A stretch of DNA of 5,969 nucleotides from Bacteroidota bacterium (lineage in GTDB: Bacteria; Bacteroidota; Bacteroidia; B-17B0; Aurantibacillaceae), in assembly GCA_947474485.1 (NCBI GenBank), contig CANJJP010000120.1, forward strand, positions 1 to 5,969, given 5' to 3'. The position numbers were made by a program, and so were the translations under genes. Shown here in pieces: positions 1-5,969 of this stretch; positions within the stretch are counted from its first letter, which is position 1, and each line of letters opens with the position of its first letter. The notes below the pieces were generated by a model, which was given only the letters and a program-made list of their open reading frames with translations, made no database searches and was not told where the DNA came from.

Positions 1-699
1 ACGCTTAACATAGAACACATTATTCGCAAATACGATGGTTTTATAACCTATACAAACCTCGCAGGAACCAAAATAAAAAACAATAGTATTCGTGTTACTG
101 AAGACAGTGTTACAAATGTTTACAATTCAAATATGTGGAACGAAATTACATTACGTGTTCCAAATACTAACCTCGACAGCGCGCTAATAGAAATGGACAA
201 GTTGGTTGATTTCCTTGATTCAAGAACGATTACTGCTGATGATGTGAAATTAAAATTAGTGGCGGCGCAACTCAATACTAGACGCAATCAAAAAATGCTA
301 GGCAAATTAGATAAGACTATTGACAAGCAAGGTAAAAAATTGCCGGAAACAATTGATGGATTAAACACACTTGATTACACACAATTAGTCCAAGATGAAC
401 AACATTTGAATTTATTGGATTTAAAAGATAAGGTTTCCTATTGCACAGTAAAATTATACATCTACCAACCCCAAACAACTACTTACGAAACAGTAATGTT
501 CCCCTCAGAAATCAAACCATACACGCCTTCATTTGCAACCAAAATGGGTGAGGCAGGGAATTTTGGGTGGTATATTTTACAAGGCATTCTTATGTTTTTT
601 GTTGCAATTTGGTCTTTTGTTTTTCTATTTTTAGTTATTTGGTTTATTGCAAAATGGCTAATAAAAACAAAATTTTTGAGCAGAGTGTTTAATTTTTAA
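1..699 (+). CDS. DUF4349 domain membrane protein (5' end cut by window edge)
   Basis: The reading frame is open from base 1, so the gene starts outside the window; 232 residues are visible, ending at TAA 697-699. The Met at 133 is probably internal, because the 44 residues before it (including YDGFITYTNL) look like the usual first part of a DUF4349 domain. The family pattern is then clear: a strand ITLRVP, the segment SRTITADDV, a charged helical stretch likely to form a coiled coil, and the strand VSYCTVKLYIYQP. A hydrophobic segment at visible residues about 191-219 is a C-terminal membrane anchor, followed by a short basic tail, so the domain probably sits outside the cytoplasmic membrane. 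DUF4349 has no established function. The N-terminal signal or lipobox that many members carry cannot be seen here. The family call is from recognition of the pattern, not a search. Confidence 0.8.
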   Translation, partial: TLNIEHIIRKYDGFITYTNLAGTKIKNNSIRVTEDSVTNVYNSNMWNEITLRVPNTNLDSALIEMDKLVDFLDSRTITADDVKLKLVAAQLNTRRNQKMLGKLDKTIDKQGKKLPETIDGLNTLDYTQLVQDEQHLNLLDLKDKVSYCTVKLYIYQPQTTTYETVMFPSEIKPYTPSFATKMGEAGNFGWYILQGILMFFVAIWSFVFLFLVIWFIAKWLIKTKFLSRVFNF

Positions 700-731
700 T
701 CCTCCCATTAACTGAGCACAAAATAATTATT

Positions 732-780
732 TACAGCAAAATAAATCGTAAATTTCGGTTTATTTTGCTGTATTATTTTT
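732..780 (+). terminator. Intrinsic terminator after the DUF4349 gene
   Basis: Bases 732-745 pair perfectly with 759-772 (core arm ACAGCAAAATAAA). The stem extends inward through TCG/CGG with one G·U pair, giving about 17 pairs around a 7-nt loop at 749-755. A T-rich tract (TTATTTTT, 773-780) follows directly. This is a standard rho-independent terminator shape, 32 nt after the DUF4349 stop. It is odd in ending only 9 nt before the ATG of the next gene, so its U-tract is also that gene's immediate upstream sequence. Confidence 0.8.
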
Positions 781-781
781 G

Positions 782-2194
782 ATGATTAAAAAGAATCATA
801 TTCCATACCTTTTCTATTTGTGTTTCACACTTATTATTTTTTCTTGCAGTAATAATTCTGAAAACATAAGTGAGGGCAAAAAACCAAATGATAAACTTGT
901 TACTTATTCGGAACACATTGCACCAATAATTTACAAAAACTGTGTTACTTGTCATCGCCCAGGAGAAGCGGGACCATTTAATTTACTCACTTTTAATGAT
1001 GCTGTAAAAGCTGCAAATAAAATAAAATTTGTTACAGAAACGCGCTATATGCCGCCATGGCCTGCGGATCCAAACTACACACATTTTATTGGAGAGAGAA
1101 CTTTGAGTAATGAAGAAATTAAATTGATACAAGATTGGGTAAAACAAGGCAAACTTCAAGGTGATTCAACTAAAGCGCCACCGCTACCCGTATTTTATGA
1201 AGGTTCTTTTTTTGGTAAACCTGATTTAGTTATTAAACTACAAGAATCAGTTTTCTTAAAAGGAACTGGTGCAGATCATTTTTTAACCGTGAAACTCCCA
1301 TACTCAATTGAGAAGGACACTTTTGTAAGATATTTCGAGTTTGTTCCGAACAAAAGAAAATTTGTTCATCATGTAAATGGCCATTTAATTGGCTACAATG
1401 AGAACAGAACTTTTAATCATTTTAAAGGCACTTCTGCCTTGCCAGATGTAAGAACTAATTTTAAGGAACAGTTTTCGAAAATGAATTTAAATTACACAGA
1501 TAAATTACAACCTGAATTTCCATTGCTTACTCCAAACACAGTCTATTACTTACCTGGCTTTTCACCCCCTGTTTACCCAGATAATATTGGTGGTTACACG
1601 CTCAAAAAAAACGGCGCAATTTTATTAGCTAATGTTCATTACGGTCCAACTAATAATGATCTTTACGACTCATCATACATCAATGTTTTCTTCTCGCCCT
1701 TCTCACCTAAACGTCCAATAAAAGAATTACAATTAGGTACTTTTGGCATTGCTCCTATTGTTCCTGCATTAATAATTAAGCCTGAACAAATTCAAACCTT
1801 CCATACACAATGGCAAACGCCAGAAGACATTTCATTATTATCTGTTAACCCGCACATGCATTTAGTAGGAAAAAAAATGTGGGCTTTTGCAATTAAACCA
1901 AACGGAGATACCATTCCAATAATTAAAATAAATAATTGGGATTTTAGATGGCAGTATTATTATACTTTTCCTAAAATTCAAAAAATTCCTGCGGGTACTA
2001 CTTTACATGTATATGCCACCTATGATAACACTTCTAAAAACCCAAACAATCCATACCACCCGCCAAGAGAGATAAGTGAGGGGGAAGGCAATAAAAGTAT
2101 GCAAACCACTGAGGAAATGTTACAATTTATTTTCACTTACTTGCCTTATCAGCCAGGCGATGAAAATATTAGTTTAGAGAAGAAACAACCCTAA
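782..2194 (+). CDS. Cytochrome c–PHM-like copper monooxygenase fusion lipoprotein
   Basis: The protein has 470 residues from the ATG at 782; a TTG at 779 is in frame but adds only one residue. Residues 1-22 form a lipoprotein signal peptide ending in IFSC, so the mature protein is probably lipid-anchored at Cys22. A c-type heme motif CVTCH lies at 54-58, with a candidate axial Met in YMPPWPAD near residue 90. From about residue 140 the sequence resembles type II copper monooxygenases (PHM/DBM family). HH at 196-197 and His286 (NVHYG) match the CuH ligands; HMH at 358-360 and Met446 (TTEEM) match CuM. All six ligands are present, but no cysteine follows the heme site, so the disulfides of animal PHM are absent. 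By family knowledge such enzymes hydroxylate an activated C–H bond using O2; the attached heme as electron donor is inference, and the substrate is unknown. It is a single-gene unit convergent with its right-hand neighbour. Confidence 0.82.
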   Translation: MIKKNHIPYLFYLCFTLIIFSCSNNSENISEGKKPNDKLVTYSEHIAPIIYKNCVTCHRPGEAGPFNLLTFNDAVKAANKIKFVTETRYMPPWPADPNYTHFIGERTLSNEEIKLIQDWVKQGKLQGDSTKAPPLPVFYEGSFFGKPDLVIKLQESVFLKGTGADHFLTVKLPYSIEKDTFVRYFEFVPNKRKFVHHVNGHLIGYNENRTFNHFKGTSALPDVRTNFKEQFSKMNLNYTDKLQPEFPLLTPNTVYYLPGFSPPVYPDNIGGYTLKKNGAILLANVHYGPTNNDLYDSSYINVFFSPFSPKRPIKELQLGTFGIAPIVPALIIKPEQIQTFHTQWQTPEDISLLSVNPHMHLVGKKMWAFAIKPNGDTIPIIKINNWDFRWQYYYTFPKIQKIPAGTTLHVYATYDNTSKNPNNPYHPPREISEGEGNKSMQTTEEMLQFIFTYLPYQPGDENISLEKKQP

Positions 2195-2217
2195 TCTATT
2201 ATTAGTATTGGTGTAAA

Positions 2218-2835
2218 TTAATCCTGATAAGGAAGTGCGCTATTGTCTTCATCCTTTCTACGCTTGTCCCCTAAAAAGGCTCCTGAGAAATATAATTCCA
2301 ACCGAAGTCCATACACACTTTGATATTTATTAATATCACTAAATAAACAAATACCTATTCCTAAATCATACTTGTATTTATAAGTAAATTGAACTGCAGC
2401 ATGAAGTCCAAGTGGATTAAGAGTTTGAGATCGAGTCACATTTAAAGCTGTATCAACAAAGGGTCTATTAATAAATGCGTACGACCCCCCAAGATAACCA
2501 GCTAGATTAAATTTTTTTAACTCAAAACGTTTTCCAACTGCTGTATGAATTTGTAAATGGTTGTAATTTCCGAAATAAGGCCCCGCTAAAAACAAACCAG
2601 ATTGAAAATAAATCTTTTGGATATGATAATTAAAATCTGCGCCAATATTCAAATTTGTGTTTTGAATAAAGTTATTGTAACAAGACCCCCCTCCTACTGT
2701 GATGTAATTATTAAATACACTATAACGCTTGCCGTCATATGTAATTTCCTTTTTCCTATCAAATTCCCCTTTAGGCTGAGAAAAAGTAGCCAAGCTAAAA
2801 GCAAAAGAAATTGTTATAAAGAATTTAAACTTCAT
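2218..2835 (-). CDS. Small secreted, probably outer-membrane beta-barrel protein
   Basis: The protein has 205 residues from the ATG at 2835. That start is chosen because a good signal peptide begins there (MKFKF, hydrophobic core, probable cleavage in ATFS|QPKG at 19-20), whereas starting further upstream would put 13 extra residues before it and would overlap a promoter. The mature part is rich in alternating Gly/aromatic stretches such as ITVGGG, IYFQSGLFLAG, LAGYLGGSYAF and LGIGICLF, and ends near YGLRLELYFSG, as in small 8-strand outer-membrane barrels. A charged tail (DKRRKDEDNS) follows. Two cysteines, about 52 and 162, remain in the mature protein. I do not recognise a specific family and assign no function. 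It is monocistronic and convergent with the copper monooxygenase gene, with 23 nt between the stops and no obvious hairpin there. Confidence 0.7.
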   Translation of the reverse strand: MKFKFFITISFAFSLATFSQPKGEFDRKKEITYDGKRYSVFNNYITVGGGSCYNNFIQNTNLNIGADFNYHIQKIYFQSGLFLAGPYFGNYNHLQIHTAVGKRFELKKFNLAGYLGGSYAFINRPFVDTALNVTRSQTLNPLGLHAAVQFTYKYKYDLGIGICLFSDINKYQSVYGLRLELYFSGAFLGDKRRKDEDNSALPYQD

Positions 2836-2841
2836 TTGTTG

Positions 2842-2875
2842 CAAAGGTACTACTATTTTGGTTTTTAAAGTCAAT
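2842..2875 (-). promoter_or_regulatory. Bacteroidota-type promoter of the barrel-protein gene
   Basis: On the - strand a perfect TAnnTTTG box (TACCTTTG, 2849-2842) is preceded by ATTGAC (2875-2870). The gap from ATTG to the box is 22 nt, close to the usual TTTG…TAnnTTTG arrangement of the primary sigma factor in Bacteroidota. The box ends only 6 nt before the ATG at 2835, so the transcript would have an almost absent leader. This also supports the 2835 start over any earlier one. Confidence 0.7.
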
Positions 2876-3552
2876 TGAAGTGTAACGATTTAGGTAAACT
2901 AAATAAAGTTTATGATTATGCAAAAAACGGGCAAACACAATTGGCAGAAAGTGTTAATAACAATATTGCAGGTTTAGATATTAACGAAAATTACCGCAAA
3001 GCAATTAACACTATTTATTTGCAAATAGCTAACGACAGCCTTTATGCGCCCGATAGTTTAGACTTAAGTGCCCTTGATATTATTGCTAAGAGCTGCCCTG
3101 AGGCATAAGGAAAAGTGGTAAACGAAGCACGAAACATACTTATGGGCTTGCAACAACAAGTAATTGAATTTACTGATAATTGTAATTTGCAAAATGCAAA
3201 CAGATTTGTAAAAATAACTGAGCCAAAAAATATAGAAACAATAAATCAATTGTATTACTCATTTAATTTGTATCCCAATCCAAATAATGGTAAATTTACT
3301 TTGCAAAGCCTAAGTAGCAAAGAAGTAAGAGCCACTGTTCAGGTTACAGATAAATTAGGCAAAACAATAGTTGAGCAAGCCTTTACTAATAAAGCAGAAA
3401 TAAGTATTAATGATGCCAATAGTAAAGGAATTTACTTTATAAAAGTAATTAATGAAGAAAACAAAACCTTATACACAGGCAAAGTTATTGTGTATTATTT
3501 AGGTTTTTACACATCCAATTATAAGTTCGTACTTATAATTGGATGTTTTTAA
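2875..3552 (+). pseudogene. C-terminal remnant of a T9SS-sorted surface protein, with in-frame stop
   Basis: One reading frame is interrupted only by TAA at 3106-3108 (…KSCPEA, stop, GKVVNEARN…). The text reads sensibly on both sides in the same frame, so this is a nonsense change and not a frameshift. No ATG or signal peptide is visible at the left end, and the frame is closed at 2866-2868, so the N-terminal part is missing. The segment before and around the stop (ALDIIAKSCPEA, VNEARNIL) is the helical stretch that often precedes the tail in large Bacteroidota surface proteins. The second part carries a type A Por secretion tail: NLYPNPNNGKF (3265-3297), a middle strand VQVTDKLGKTI, then KGIYFIKV and GKVIVYY. 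That tail targets proteins to the type IX secretion system. The frame continues 17 codons past the normal end. A short expressed ORF from GTG 3115 is conceivable but would lack an export signal. Confidence 0.75.
3511..3550 (+). terminator. Intrinsic terminator of the T9SS-protein remnant
   Basis: The arms 3511-3526 and 3531-3546 are a perfect 16-bp inverted repeat (ACATCCAATTATAAGT and its complement) around the 4-nt loop TCGT, followed by TTTTT at 3546-3550. It is a strong rho-independent shape for rightward transcription. It lies inside the open frame of the remnant, whose stop TAA (3550-3552) falls at the end of the T-run. It faces the leftward terminator at 3566-3592. Confidence 0.85.
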
Positions 3553-3565
3553 ATTTATCTTTTAT

Positions 3566-3592
3566 TAAAAAGTTACTATCACCATAGTAATT
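3566..3592 (-). terminator. Probable intrinsic terminator of the hemD–rnpA transcript
   Basis: On the - strand, 3592-3584 pairs with 3579-3571 (nine pairs, one of them G·U) around a 4-nt loop, followed by TTTT (3570-3567) and further A/T sequence. It begins 20 nt after the rnpA stop. The stem is AU-rich, with only one G-C pair, so it is weaker than the other two hairpins. Position and T-tract make it the likely end of the leftward operon. Confidence 0.5.
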
Positions 3593-3612
3593 ACTGACAA
3601 ATAGCGAGGTCA

Positions 3613-3993
3613 TTATTTTAAAATCATTTCACTAAGCTTTATTAAGCCCGTTTCCAAACTTTTCTGCACAACAATAAACTCTTCTTTCTCTTTACCAACG
3701 TACATTATAAGCACATCCAGCTGAATTTCTTTCTTCATTAGTTCAGCATACAAATTTGGCTTAGCAAGGCGATATGATTCTCTAATTCTACGCTTCATTA
3801 AGTTACGATCAACTGCGCGTTTGTATAAACGTTTTGGAACAGTAATTAATAAACGTGCAGGGTAACCGCTTTCAAATTTATTTACTTTCCAAAAAATTTT
3901 AAGTGGGTAAAATGTTTTTGAGCTACCCGATTTATAGAGTAGCTCAATATCTTTTTTGCTGCAAAGTTTTTCTGCTTTCTTAAACGTAAACAT
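3613..3993 (-). CDS. rnpA: Ribonuclease P protein component
   Basis: This is the 126-residue protein subunit of RNase P, which binds the catalytic RNA and helps it remove 5' leaders from precursor tRNAs in the cytoplasm. The N-terminus has the usual FxK start (TFKKAEKL) and the central strand RLLITVPKR. The signature basic helix AVDRNLMKRRIRESYR runs over residues 60-75. The classical RNR triplet reads RNL here; the surrounding R63, N64, K67, R68, R69 and R71 are kept. Length and domain span are normal. The ATG at 3993 lies 4 nt after the hemD stop, so translation is probably coupled and the two are co-transcribed. Its more usual partner, rpmH, is not in the window. Confidence 0.95.
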   Translation of the reverse strand: MFTFKKAEKLCSKKDIELLYKSGSSKTFYPLKIFWKVNKFESGYPARLLITVPKRLYKRAVDRNLMKRRIRESYRLAKPNLYAELMKKEIQLDVLIMYVGKEKEEFIVVQKSLETGLIKLSEMILK

Positions 3994-3997
3994 TTGT

Positions 3998-5158
3998 TTA
4001 GCGTTTATTTACTTCCTTAATATAATTATCAATTGCTGTTGCCATCGAAGGAGTTTCTTTGGTTGGTGCTGCAATATCTAAACGTAACTTGTGGTTTCTT
4101 AATTCCTGGCATGTTGCGAGCCCAAAAGCGCCAATACGTGTATCACCTTGCTTAAAATTAGGGAAGTTTTTAAATAAAGATTTTATTCCCATTGGTGTAA
4201 AAAATATTAATACATCGTAATCGAGCTTACCATTAAAATCTGATAAATCAGCACATACAGTGCGATAGAAAGTTGCTTTAGAATAATTCAACTTCATATC
4301 ATCCATAAAATCTGCAATCTTCTCACGATGAACATCGGATACAGGTAATAAGAATTTTTCGTCTTTGTGCTTCTTAATTACATCAACTAAATCATTAATT
4401 GTTTGTTGTCCGTAAAATATTTTACGCTTGCGGTACTGAACATACTTTTGTAAGTAGTAAGCAATTGATTCTGATAAACAAAAATACTTGGTAGTTTCAG
4501 GAACTGTATAACGCATTTCGTTGCACATTCTGAAATAATGATCAATGGCAACGCGGCTAGTTAAAATAACAGCATTGTGCTCCATTAAGTTAATACGCTG
4601 TGCACGAAAATCGCGAGCAGGAACCGGATCTATTTGTATAAACTGACGAAAATTAATTTTTACGTTATGTTTACGTGCTAATTCCAAAAATGGTGATTTC
4701 TCGCTTTCAGGCTTAGGTTGAGAAATTAAAATGGTTCTAACTTTTACACGAGGACTATTTTTATCAGCTTCAACATAAATGGGACCTGGATTGGCAAGTG
4801 CCTTTTTAGAAACCTTAGCTGCTTTTTTTTCAGCTACAGGCTTTTCAACTGCAACAACAGGTTTAAGAAGCTTTTCTAATTTACCTTCCTTAACTGGCTT
4901 TTGAACTTGTTTATTTGAGCTTAGAGTGACAGCCTTTTTTACTACTGGTTTGGCAACGGCCTTTTTTACTGCTGATTTAGCAACGGCCTTTTTTGCTGAA
5001 ATATTTTTTTCAACTGCCTTTTTTGCCACCGAAATAGATTTTGCAATTGGCTTTTTTTTGGTTACTTTCCTTGAAGGTGCTGCAACCGACTTTTTGGTGC
5101 TTTTATTTTTAGCAGTAGTTGTTTTACCTTTTACTGCCTTTTTTGCTTTTTGCGCCAT
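3998..5158 (-). CDS. hemD: Uroporphyrinogen-III synthase family protein with Lys/Ala-rich N-terminal extension
   Basis: The protein has 386 residues from the ATG at 5158, with an AAAGG 8 nt upstream (5171-5167). Residues about 138-386 look like a complete Bacteroidota HemD-type protein: KVRTILISQPKP at the start, then LTSRVAIDHYF (199-209), YFCLSESIAYYLQKY (225-239), KFLLPVSDVH, FFTPMGIKSLF (319-329), IGAFGLATC and APTKETPSM. HemD closes hydroxymethylbilane into uroporphyrinogen III in cytoplasmic heme/tetrapyrrole synthesis. This phylum-specific branch is divergent, so the activity is inferred from family and name. Residues 1-137 are very basic and low in complexity, with KKAVAK-like repeats resembling histone H1-like tails. 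No Met occurs between residue 1 and the core, so the extension is probably translated, unless a non-ATG start near residue 138 is used. It is followed at 4 nt by rnpA and preceded at 19 nt by the DUF4271 gene. Confidence 0.85.
   Translation of the reverse strand: MAQKAKKAVKGKTTTAKNKSTKKSVAAPSRKVTKKKPIAKSISVAKKAVEKNISAKKAVAKSAVKKAVAKPVVKKAVTLSSNKQVQKPVKEGKLEKLLKPVVAVEKPVAEKKAAKVSKKALANPGPIYVEADKNSPRVKVRTILISQPKPESEKSPFLELARKHNVKINFRQFIQIDPVPARDFRAQRINLMEHNAVILTSRVAIDHYFRMCNEMRYTVPETTKYFCLSESIAYYLQKYVQYRKRKIFYGQQTINDLVDVIKKHKDEKFLLPVSDVHREKIADFMDDMKLNYSKATFYRTVCADLSDFNGKLDYDVLIFFTPMGIKSLFKNFPNFKQGDTRIGAFGLATCQELRNHKLRLDIAAPTKETPSMATAIDNYIKEVNKR
4932..5021 (-). repeat. hemD: Tandem 27-nt coding repeats in the hemD extension
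   Basis: Units begin with GCCTTTTTT (+ strand) at 4932, 4959, 4986 and 5016. The first two spacings are exactly 27 nt and the third is 30 nt. The first two full units differ at three of 27 positions. On the coding strand they give 9-residue units of the form AKxxVKKAV. Preserved frame and slight divergence suggest growth by in-frame duplication. Confidence 0.8.
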
Positions 5159-5177
5159 TGATGAAACCTTTACTTGT

Positions 5178-5921
5178 TTAGCTGAAAACCAAAATTCCGC
5201 TTATCAATATTTTAATTATAACGATTAACGGAATTATTTCCAAGCCGCAAAGGTACAAAAATAAATGAAAAACAGAAACCCCCCCAGAATTAATTAAAAT
5301 AAGCATACCTCTTACAAGTCGGAGAATGTAAAATGTAGCGCAAACAATAAGTCCTGCAACAATAGATGAAAAATTTGATAATTGAGAATACTCTAAAAAA
5401 ACCAAGATTGGGTAAAGAAACAAACCTGCTCCTTTAATAGAAAGAAAAGCGTAATAAGCGTATTCATCGGTTAATAAGTGATTTCGAGTAAGCGCACCCA
5501 TAAGCTTTAAAAAAACAAACTTTACAAAATAAACACTTACCACTAGAAGTAATAAAATCAAATAGAAATAAAATCCATTGAACGAGTAAGGAAACAACAT
5601 ATAATATTCGTTTATTTTTACTAGTAAAAAAGGGAAATTCGCTAAAAATAAAAAAATCAAAATAAGTGAGGAGCCCTTGTTTAAACGGTAATCCTCCCTT
5701 ATTAGTTGCTTAGCCGCATTAAACGAAAAGAAAGATCGAATGAGAATGAAAAATTTCTTAGGACTAGTAACACGCACCAACACTATTAAACTTAACCCAA
5801 TCATCAGTATAACGGCAACCCAATAATTTTCATTTTTTAGCATAGGGATTGCCGATTGGTTTTTTACTGCAAGCTGATGTGTAGTGAAAATATGGTTTAT
5901 GGAAGTAAGATTTATGTGCAT
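5178..5921 (-). CDS. DUF4271 polytopic membrane protein
   Basis: The protein has 247 residues from the ATG at 5921. An in-frame TTG at 5930 is possible, and the frame closes at 5958-5960. After a soluble N-terminal stretch (IFTTHQLAV), about six hydrophobic segments are visible, near residues 34-50, 85-101, 116-140, 163-177, 185-205 and 218-246. The conserved end FHLFLYLCGLEIIPLIV (218-234) and the loop around TDEYAYYAFL are typical of DUF4271, an inner-membrane family of unknown function found in Bacteroidota beside hemD. No signal peptide is seen; some relatives have a longer, exported N-terminus. A weak box (TACATTG, 5934-5928) lies just before the start. A G7 run on the coding strand (5285-5279) lies inside the gene. 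The family call is by pattern recognition. Confidence 0.82.
   Translation of the reverse strand: MHINLTSINHIFTTHQLAVKNQSAIPMLKNENYWVAVILMIGLSLIVLVRVTSPKKFFILIRSFFSFNAAKQLIREDYRLNKGSSLILIFLFLANFPFLLVKINEYYMLFPYSFNGFYFYLILLLLVVSVYFVKFVFLKLMGALTRNHLLTDEYAYYAFLSIKGAGLFLYPILVFLEYSQLSNFSSIVAGLIVCATFYILRLVRGMLILINSGGVSVFHLFLYLCGLEIIPLIVIIKILISGILVFS
5248..5255 (-). promoter_or_regulatory. Possible internal promoter for hemD–rnpA
   Basis: A perfect TAnnTTTG box (TACCTTTG on the - strand) lies inside the last 30 codons of the DUF4271 gene, about 90 nt before the hemD ATG. The upstream -33 element is poor: only TTTCTG lies at roughly the right distance. If active, it would let hemD and rnpA be transcribed without the DUF4271 gene. 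Confidence 0.4.
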
Positions 5922-5969
5922 ACTTGGCAATGTATCTTTAATCGTATCAGTTAATATTTACTTCATCCA

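Noticed and set aside
774..781. TATTTTTG, a perfect TAnnTTTG match just before the lipoprotein gene
   Set aside because: A promoter here would start RNA downstream of the ATG at 782, and no later in-frame ATG lies before the lipoprotein signal. There is no -33 element at the right distance, and the match falls in the terminator T-tract, where it is expected by chance.
773..955. Leftward 60-codon open frame opposite the start of the lipoprotein gene
   Set aside because: It lies antisense to a well-supported gene, has no recognisable domain, and its composition follows from the opposite strand.
2602..2868. Rightward 88-codon open frame over the barrel-protein gene
   Set aside because: It is the reverse of the signal peptide and first strands of the - strand gene; no domain or start signal was seen.
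3064..3249. Leftward 61-codon open frame inside the T9SS remnant
   Set aside because: Phe/Tyr/Cys-rich translation typical of the wrong strand, overlapping the remnant whose + strand reading is clear.
4932..5025. Evenly spaced repeats as a possible CRISPR or regulatory repeat array
   Set aside because: The period is 27 nt with no distinct spacers, the repeats are in frame within a protein, and there are no cas genes.
4926..5228. Rightward 100-codon open frame rich in Ala, Phe and Thr over the hemD extension
   Set aside because: Its repeats are simply the complement of the Lys/Ala repeats of hemD. The - strand frame continues into a conserved enzyme core.
5279..5285. Run of seven C (G7 on the coding strand) in the DUF4271 gene as a phase-variable tract
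   Set aside because: The frame is intact across it, and a single G7 is too short and common to claim a switch without strain comparison.

Overview
The window is AT-rich and looks like a chromosomal segment from a Bacteroidota bacterium. Four things point there: a DUF4271–hemD–rnpA gene group of the kind found in that phylum, a C-terminal type IX secretion (T9SS, Por) sorting domain, promoter boxes of the Bacteroidota form TAnnTTTG, and lipoprotein and secreted-protein signals ending in forms typical of the phylum (for example TFS|Q). Genus cannot be told from this sequence.

Layout on the + strand. The left edge cuts a DUF4349 membrane protein (1-699). It is followed by a strong hairpin terminator (732-780) that runs almost into the start of the next gene. 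That gene (782-2194) encodes a lipoprotein with one c-type heme site fused to a PHM/DBM-like type II copper monooxygenase core, with all six predicted copper ligands present. A small secreted, probably outer-membrane beta-barrel protein is convergent to it on the - strand (2218-2835) and has a clear promoter right in front of its start. Behind that promoter, on the + strand, lies a 5'-truncated remnant of a T9SS-exported surface protein (2875-3552). It is broken by one in-frame stop and reads through into its own terminator hairpin.

The right 2.4 kb, on the - strand, is a compact gene group transcribed right to left: a DUF4271 polytopic membrane protein (5178-5921), a uroporphyrinogen-III synthase family protein (3998-5158) with an unusual Lys/Ala-rich N-terminal extension of about 137 residues, and the RNase P protein subunit rnpA (3613-3993). 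Spacings are 19 nt and 4 nt, and a terminator follows rnpA. An internal promoter-like box in the end of the DUF4271 gene could drive hemD–rnpA separately.

The genes are mostly housekeeping or cell-envelope functions, and I see no phage, CRISPR, transposon, toxin or defence system. The features most worth a second look are the histone-like tail on the HemD protein with its 27-nt repeats and A-tracts, the cytochrome–copper monooxygenase fusion, and the two places where a coding end or start collides with a terminator hairpin.
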